Below the pieces are notes generated by a model. The model was not told the origin of the DNA, ran no database searches, and saw nothing but the letters and a program-made list of their open reading frames with translations. Of a stretch of 64,000 nucleotides of DNA, positions 57,501 to 64,000 are shown piece after piece (position 1 is the stretch's first letter; each line of letters opens with the position of its first letter). The stretch is from Xanthostigma xanthostigma (lineage: Eukaryota; Arthropoda; Insecta; Raphidioptera; Raphidiidae): assembly GCA_963575645.1 (NCBI GenBank), contig OY754472.1, positions 33,109,401 to 33,173,400 of the forward strand, read 5' to 3'. The translations under genes and the position numbers were made by a program.

Positions 57501-57799
57501 TTCCTATACAACGCAGTTCTGTTTCTTTTGTTAATTTTAAATTTAAATCTTTCAACATCACGTGCGCTCCTCAATTTAAAATAATTTAATCATTTTTCAA
57601 CTCTTTGAGAGATTTTATACTTAACTTAAATTTCAAATTTTTATGAAAAGGCGATTGTCTGCTATAAGCCTTAGTATACTTTATTCTAGACATGACTTTT
57701 ATTACGCAATTTTTTTCACTCTATGTAGTAATACCATATTTCCGCCCATGCTGTATAGATTTTCTTTTTACGTATCACAATAAGTCACATGCATTTTTG
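57501..57799. other. No gene recognised
   Basis: AT-rich spacer, nothing supported. Confidence 0.5.
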
Positions 57800-58110
57800 T
57801 AGTAAAACTTCCTTAGACGAGACTGATTTTGCGGCTAGATTTGGCTGCTAAATTTCAAGAATGCTGTGGCGCTGGCTTTCGTGATGACTTTTACGTGTTC
57901 GCTTCACACGATTCGTGTATTGAATCTAGCTTTGTAGATGGCTTTGGTGCGTGCGCAGTGATAGTTCGAATGTTAACAAAAGTGAACGTTTATTGTCTCT
58001 AAACAGAACACAGCGTTTTTTTTTGCGCAGTGAAAGGGGAGGGCATTTGGAGGGAGTTATTTGAAAACAATTACGGGGTCGTTTATACAAAGTGAGATAG
58101 TACACCTGTT
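57800..58110. mobile_element. Family C MITE, diverged copy 5
   Basis: TTTTGCGGCTAGATTTGGCT, GTTCGCTTCACACGATTCG and TCTAGCTTTGTAGATGGCTT follow the left half of family C. The right half is lost or unrecognisable. Confidence 0.6.
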
Positions 58111-58261
58111 GCTATTTCGAGTATATGTGATTTCTGATTGGTTGGATTAAAAAAATGACAGTGAATGACGAACATTTTTTACGTATTTTGAGGAAATTTG
58201 TGAATTATCCACAAAGTTTTTTTTTTGGAACGTCAAAATTTAGCGTTTTCTATGACTTAAA

Positions 58262-58905
58262 AAAAAATCCAGCTAATTGGGAGACGGAAATATTCCAAAT
58301 GACATATTTTGATATAATATTATAATAGAGGTAATAAAATTTCTGATATCGCGTGAGGTGACGCGGGTAATGGCTAGTATTCAATATGATATTTGCTATT
58401 CTTTGCCATGGTTACCTACATAATATGTTTTACGTCATGTAAAAATTAATCAAAGCATGCCTAACTAGTTTATTTCTGACAGATCCATAAGACATAACAG
58501 CGGCTGGTTTTTTTTTAATTTTCTAAATATTTCCGAAACTAAAAAGTTTTTAAAAAAATGTTTTTAACGAAACTATCTTGAAAAATAAATAGAATAATAA
58601 GCCGTTATGAAAAGTATACCATTATTATATGTATAAAAAACCTCGTTATATCTCTTCTGCGCATGCGCCGATTTCCCTTAATAGGGCTCTTCATATTTAC
58701 ATACCAAACATCCTCTCAAAATTTGGTTTCAATCCGCTCATCCGTTTGACCTGTATTGTGCTCACAGACTAACAGACAGACGCACGGAGTTTTTCCAAAA
58801 ATATGTTTTTTGGATTCGGGAGGCCTCTAAACGGAAATATATTGTAAAATTTTGAAAAGTTAATTTTGATCTAAACTAGTACCATTCCCAACTTATGGGG
58901 AAATG
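58262..58905 (-). repeat. Family A repeat, copy 5
   Basis: Reverse copy from CCAGCTAATTGGGAGACGG to TAGTACCATTCCCAACTTAT. Complete but more diverged than copy 4. Confidence 0.85.
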
Positions 58906-59367
58906 TAAAAGTCAAAATTTGGGCACATCAAGTTATTGTACTGGACCCGCGTTTTAAAATATATGAATGTTAAAAATACAAAAAACGATTTCGACCTTTG
59001 AAAAAAATTTACTGAAAAATATAGGTTATAATAATAGGTCGTATAATGTAAGTTAGCCACAAAGAAAATAAATATAATAGGAAAAATAATAACGATCCCA
59101 ATGCGTACATTACGAGTAGGAAAAGCGCGAATATTCATGCATTATTGTAGAAGTTAAATCGAGCATACACTTTACACCCTTGTCGTAGGTGAACGTTATA
59201 AAGATGTATTGTAGTATAGGATAGGGTCTAATGTTCTATATACCGCGACTATCGGGAAAAAACAAGGCCTGCCAACCGGTACGACGTGCTTGTTATTCGA
59301 GAATAATAACCCAATACTAGATTGCAGAAAGGATTATTATCAACAAATCTTATTTGACCCTTGACCT
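58906..59367. other. No gene recognised
   Basis: AT-rich; minus-strand frame 58893-59138 unsupported. Confidence 0.5.
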
Positions 59368-59501
59368 GCTGTGTTCTGTCTATGCCGATCGGCAAAGCTG
59401 TTACGATCGGCAACTTTGCCTGATAACGAAACCGACTGTCACGTCCACACTAGTGCAGCTTTGTCGATCGGTAATTCCGATCGGCATAGTCAGGACACAG
59501 C
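59368..59501. mobile_element. 134-bp MITE rich in CCGATCGG
   Basis: The tips GCTGTGTTCTGTCTATGCCG and, inverted, GCTGTGTCCTGACTATGCCG continue into GATCGG. CGATCGG motifs occur five times in 134 bp. No target duplication is identified. The outer phrase is unusually GC-balanced for the window. Confidence 0.7.
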
Positions 59502-59749
59502 TTTAGATTGTGATCACATAATTAGTTTACATACATCAGGAGCAGTCTAATGTCGTATTCAAACACCCTGTCATCTAGAACAGGGGATTATTAGGGGCAC
59601 GACATTGATTGAGGTGCAAAATTGAAATAATTAAAAATATGCTGCATGTCACTCTCACCAAATAACAAATACGAAAAAGTTTCATGGCGCTCAGTATATT
59701 ATCAAAATAGTTGACAAAACCAAAAGTGCACATCCTGCAAGTTTCCCAC

Positions 59750-59968
59750 TGTACATATTTTAATGAAAAAAATTGAGAAAATAGATAAAAAAAATAAAAA
59801 ATAAATAAAAAAATAAAAATATATGTAAATATATTATATATAATATATAAATATCAAGTGGAAATAAAATGGAATAGGAAAATATTTTCCAATGATGTTG
59901 GCGGGAATCGAACCCGACACCTTGCCATTACTGGCCTTACGCCTTAACTGCTCGGCCACAACGCGTTT
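59750..59968 (-). mobile_element. SINE-like family S1, second copy
   Basis: On the minus strand, TGTGGCCGAGCAGTTAAGGC, GGCCAGTAATGGC and GTCGGGTTCGATTCCCGCC form the tRNA-like head (59965-59893). CATCATTGGAAAA and a T-rich body with TTTTCTCAATTTTTTTC follow; the last phrase is also in the 54941 copy. This head pairs better than the first and keeps both Pol III boxes. Confidence 0.65.
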
Positions 59969-60749
59969 GCAATATGGCGCTGTTATCGTCGTATAGAAGA
60001 ATAGTACTTATTCTGCGGTAATATACTATACTTACAGTAATAATTTTTGTTTTTTTTTTAACTATTAGCTGTCAAAATTAATAAAATAAACCTGTTTATA
60101 AAAATTAAACTACTGAACACATTTTAGTGAATTTAAATAGGGTTTTGGATTGATAGTAAACAAAATATTATTTATTTTTATTGGAGAAAACTTTTTATTC
60201 AATTAATGAATTTTTTTAAGTAGGTACCTATTGTATTTTATTTGTATTATATTGACTTGTCCTTTTCCCATTCTTGGGAGCAGTTTTTAAGGAATAAATA
60301 TATTATTAATATTATTATAAGTGAATAAAATATAACCGAAGGCAATCCGACCAAAATTGCGATCTGTAGACCTTTAAACTATAAAATAAAACCATTTTCG
60401 ATCAATTTAACCGAGAATCAAATCCCATAAGGTTTGCGCGGGGTCCTTTAAGTAATTTGTAAATCTAGGTTTTAATGTCAATTTGACAAGTTTTCACAGT
60501 GTTTCATCTGCATGTTCACATTAATTCAGATTTTTTGAGGTCAATGAAAGACGTGCATAAAACTTATGAATCGTTATTATTAATTTTTAAATAGCAAAAT
60601 ATTTGGAAAGTGCAATACTGAAAGTTTTAATTAATTAAGTCATGTCGCTTTTCTACAAAGAAATCTTAGTTTTAAATTTAGTGCAACGAAGTGTAATTCA
60701 CAATTTCAAAAAACCGAAAAATAGCCATGGTTTTAATTTTGAAATCCAT
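59969..60749. other. No gene recognised
   Basis: AT-rich, nothing supported. Confidence 0.5.
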
Positions 60750-60866
60750 CTTGTGCCCGCAGTGACGTCATTTTCATCTTCGCAGTCAACGCGACAGTCA
60801 GCACAAATCCCAGCAGTGATTCCAGCGGCAAAACCAGCCTCATGTGCAGCGAATCCGGCAATAGTC
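60750..60866 (-). mobile_element. Family C MITE, right-end fragment
   Basis: AGCAGTGATTCCAGCGGCAA, AACCAGCCTCATGTGCAGCG is the inverted left end of the 62750 copy. A 114-codon frame over it (60642-60986) is incidental. Confidence 0.6.
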
Positions 60867-61400
60867 ATTACGTCTAATCTGGCAGAGTATAATATTCCAA
60901 TAACGAGTAGTTACTTTTTTTTTGTAATTCTATTACCAAACACTTCGCTTTGGACATTCATGCAATTTAGTTTTTATGTTTATTAAAATTGAACAATTTA
61001 TCAGATTATGAACTTTCTCGTCTATTGTGCATATTCTTAATTAAAATAAATAATAGACATTAGTTTAACTATTTACGGGTTTAATCTAAATCGTGCTTTA
61101 AAAACAAACAAAACCTCTGCATTCACCAGGAAAAACACGGAATGTTATATAGCAAATCCCAACACAGTAATAAAATTTCCCACAGCTTTATAAAATATGC
61201 ATGATTTTGTAATCATATCTCAAGCATAGATGATTAAAAAATTGTATACTTTTATGTTTTGTGGATGTGGTTTGTGCTTGCATATTATTTCAAATAATAG
61301 TAGGTAGTTTCTGTATCTAGATCGTATTGAAGTCTACTATGTACGAGCTGGAACATTATGTTATTATGTTATAACTATAGATTTGACTACTAGTTTTCTT
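60867..61400. other. No gene recognised
   Basis: AT-rich, nothing supported. Confidence 0.5.
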
Positions 61401-61588
61401 ATTTGGTTGAGGAACAATTGAAAAATGAGCTTTACCAGAGTATTGCTTGTGGCTAACGATTCTAAAAATATATTTTCATCATCTCGACTTGCATTGAAGT
61501 CCTGATGATGAAAATATATTTTTTGAAACTTCGACCACAAGCGATACTCTGGTAAAGTTTATTTTTCAATTGTTCCTCAACCAAATAA
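61401..61588. repeat. Foldback, about 80-bp arms
   Basis: ATTTGGTTGAGGAACAATTG is mirrored by CAATTGTTCCTCAACCAAAT. CTTTACCAGAGTATTGCTTG and ATATATTTTCATCATC also have inverted partners. The loop is about 25 bp, CTCGACTTGCATTGAAGTCC. Confidence 0.85.
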
Positions 61589-61667
61589 ATCTTCTTCAAT
61601 CCATAGCTATACATAAACTATTATTTACGTGTATCGTATACTATAAGAAGCAACTGTAGAACATTAA

Positions 61668-61741
61668 GTTGAGGTGAATGAGAGGTAGAACAGTTGCCTC
61701 CCAACCTGAAAGTCGTAAGTTCGATCCTGACGGTTGATGCC
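61668..61741 (+). repeat. tRNA-like sequence, Gly(CCC)-like loop
   Basis: GAATGAGAGGTAGAACAGTT, GCCTCCCAACC and GTAAGTTCGATCCTGAC are arranged as D arm, anticodon loop (CCC) and T arm. Stems are weak and the sequence is followed by a T-rich stretch. Probably a tRNA-derived relic. Confidence 0.5.
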
Positions 61742-62211
61742 ACTTTTACTTTTTTTACAATTTTACGGGTTTTAATTCTGTAGTGTGTAGTGTAAAATAC
61801 ACATCCTCTTTTTTATACATATTCATCGCAACTTTTGTATATTTGAGCCGATTTAAAAAAAAAATCTCTTAACAATTTTCAAATTATAGATAAAAAAGTT
61901 GTATTTCTCGACGCTTGATACAGGAAATGTGTATAAAAATTGTTATAATTTTAAAAGTCCAATTTGGCACGTGAAGTCACTCTTTTTGAACAGTTATAAG
62001 TTATTACCATTTTCTAACAACTGTTCATATTAATTGATTAAATTCTGAACAGTGGTAACCCGTGAACTACCTTAAAGTAGCGCTACAGTCTTTTGTGCAC
62101 GTTTTTTGTTTGGTTTTTAGTCATTAAAATTAAAGGACATTACATTACCCTAGAAATTACTTGATATAAACGCTACAAAATGACTTAAATTTGGTGACGA
62201 TTATCCCAAAT
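61742..62211. other. No gene recognised
   Basis: AT-rich. TTTTTGAACAGTTATAAGTT near 61985 and AACTGTTCATATTAATTG near 62020 form a weak inverted pair. Confidence 0.45.
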
Positions 62212-62508
62212 ATTTGATAAACGTCTGATTAGTACTCTTCAATAAATAAAATTATCGACCAATTTGTCAGACAATTAACAAAAAATATAATTAAAATTCA
62301 ATAAATTTACGTTTCGGTCCGGATATGGTAATTCTTCAGAATTGAGCTAAAAAAATATAAACATAATTAGTAATTAATTTCTAATAAAATTAAGTTTGAG
62401 TTTTTTAAAAATATTGAATCGTAAATTTATTGAATTATAATTATATTTTTTATAAATATACTTGTCTGAAAAATTGGTCGATAATTTTATTTATTGACGA
62501 TTCAGGAA
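62212..62508 (-). repeat. Family F element, copy near 62.3 kb
   Basis: TGATAAACGTCTGATTAGTA, then CAATAAATAAAATTATCGAC with its inverted partner TCGATAATTTTATTTATTG, and central TTACGTTTCGGTCCGG. Same architecture as 53708-54001 but without a visible target duplication. Confidence 0.75.
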
Positions 62509-62749
62509 AAAAATTTAAATATCCTACGAATTTTGTTTCGCGCAACAGCTATACATTTAGATAAGCAAGTCAGTCGAACAGTGAGTAAATCCATCAGGTA
62601 TACAAGGTTTACATTATTATGTAAGTATACCATTATTACATTCATAAACCAATGTTACAAGGCAGACGAGATTCTAAAGAGGCTATCGTTAAAAGGCTTT
62701 GCATAACGGTTCTCCATAATAAGTTTATGTATATTTATAAATGTCTTAA

Positions 62750-63100
62750 GGCCGCTGCACACGAGGCTGGTTTTTCCGCTGGAATCACTGCTGAGACTTG
62801 TGCTGCCTGGCGCGCTAACCGCGAAGATAGCACTGCGGGCTCGTATGCTTATTGCTTGGTCACAAGAAGAATTTCAAAATTAGAACCGGGGTTAATTTTC
62901 GTGCTTGTTTCTCTCCTTGTTTTGAACAAGAACCAATAAGAAAACAGTATCTTGTCACGTGGGCGACGTGGCTAAACGCCTACAAACAAATATGGCGTGA
63001 TAGTGTGTTCTGTTCAGAGACAATAAGCGTTCACTTTTGTTGATATTTTGTCATTTCGCGCGCACCAAACCCATCTACAAAAGTAGCTACAAAACAAGCA
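62750..63100. mobile_element. Family C MITE, copy 6, 3'-truncated
   Basis: TTAA (62746-62749) then GGCCGCTGCACACGAGGCTG. The interior matches with ATATGGCGTGATAGTGTG and CGCGCGCACCAAACCCATC. The right terminal repeat is missing. Confidence 0.8.
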
Positions 63101-63199
63101 TTTTTTTTTATTTAAACAAATAGACTGCAAAAAGCGTATTTAGGATTTAAAAAAAAAATATTTCTTGGGGTAATTTGTTAAATACCTACATATTTAATA

Positions 63200-63547
63200 C
63201 TAGCGGTACCGTTCTGGTCCATACCTGAGTGCAAAAGAACGAATGAGGGGAGGGACATGAGTACGCACGTTGATCTTAGTTTACCGAGATGAATGTTGTG
63301 TCTAAATTTCATGATGATAGAAGTTACCGTTCAAAAGTTTTTGTTGGACGGACAAATTTTCAGTTACATTTTGCAACATTTTTCATTGATGATCCGCTCC
63401 TATTGGTCGTAGCTTGATATTATATAGCCTATAGCCTTCCTCGATAAATGGTCTACCCAACAAAAAAAATCGAACTAGTAGTTTCCGAGATTAGCGCGTT
63501 CAACCAAACAAACAAACAAACTCTTCAGCTTTATATATTAGTATAGA
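63200..63547 (-). mobile_element. Hel-2 non-autonomous Helitron, complete 348 bp
   Basis: Read on the minus strand it starts TCTATACTAATATATAAAGC after A and ends TACCGCTAG before T. It has GTTTGTTTGTTTG near the start, as in the 46808 copy. It lacks the tRNA-like module and so shows the basic form of the family. It encodes nothing. Confidence 0.92.
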
Positions 63548-64000
63548 TTTACCTAATGTTAATCGCATTGAGAAGTTGGTCGTGTGTACCGATACACGAT
63601 CCACCTTAGTGACAGTTTTGATACAACCTGTATATTACAAAGTATCACGTGGAAGAGCATTTCTAGCTTGTGTAACTGACACTGCCGTGTATATTTCTTT
63701 TTGACTGAACACTACGTGAGAAGGTAGAACGTTGTTGCGGATCAAGTATCGTGTCAGTGGAAAAGAAAAGAAAGAAAAAGATCAAAGAATGGGAAATATG
63801 AAGAAAAGTAAATTGTTAAAAGATAATGTCGCAGATATTGTCATATATAGCAACCGGAAACTGGATTCGCTAACAAACAAAAAGAAAAGATGAGAAGACA
63901 AGAAAAACCCTACCAGAGATCTTGACTCCGGTGACTTGACGGAGACAATAGATTCGAAAGTCCTCGTACGCTTTTCCAGTAAAAAATATTAATATTCTAA
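63548..64000. other. No gene recognised
   Basis: Mixed composition, A-rich at 63760-63910. No supported frame before the window ends. Confidence 0.5.

Noticed and set aside
60642-60986. 114-codon frame
   Set aside because: Its middle is the terminal repeat of a family C MITE.
62652-62939. 95-codon frame
   Set aside because: Mostly family C terminal repeat sequence.

Overview
This 64 kb window is AT-rich eukaryotic nuclear DNA. There are no operons, no ribosome-binding sites and no long open frames. The content fits an arthropod, most likely an insect: short internally deleted DNA transposons, non-autonomous Helitrons that end in CTAG, tRNA-derived SINEs, a 5'-truncated R1-type LINE, and a LINE-like tail ending in a 'CTCCTCC...GTCGGTTAA' motif. 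I cannot name the order or species from sequence alone. I found no confident host gene. The window reads as intergenic or intronic DNA built by repeated, nested insertion.

Layout. 0-10 kb: a CTAG-ending Helitron (2560-4569) split by a TIR element that itself holds a TA microsatellite and another repeat, followed by copies of two dispersed families (A and B) and a tRNA-Gly relic. 10-22 kb: a tRNA-headed SINE, a Harbinger MITE with TTA target duplication, two hAT elements with perfect 8-bp duplications, a 41-bp minisatellite and several MITEs. 22-34 kb: a 0.73 kb foldback, a Harbinger element (25640-26526) keeping the transposase N-terminus, two further long inverted repeats (one carrying small in-frame coding remnants), and an open frame at 33088-33330 followed by a polyadenylation signal, the best host-exon candidate. 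34-48 kb: an 8-bp-TSD MITE inside a family-A copy, an LINE fragment with a 13-bp TSD, an element with apparently perfect 85-bp TIRs, a hAT element retaining the transposase C-terminus, and a Helitron carrying a tRNA-Lys-like module. 48-54 kb: a TTAA-flanked hairpin beside a 3.1 kb TTAA-flanked element that contains the largest coding relic in the window, a Tudor/chromo-like plus DUF7869-like gene broken by at least two frame shifts. 54-64 kb: near-identical long palindromes built from hairpin-plus-TTCTGTGC modules, three tRNA-like sequences, another hAT with perfect TSD, and further family A, C, F and Helitron copies.

Together these give a relative history of insertion. Several insertion sites can be checked against an uninterrupted sister copy in the same window. 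Coding pieces come only from selfish elements (hAT, Harbinger, R1-type LINE, the DUF7869-like element) and none looks intact. Family letters A to O, Hel-1, Hel-2 and S1 are local names used only here. All identities are by eye; no alignment or database search was run.
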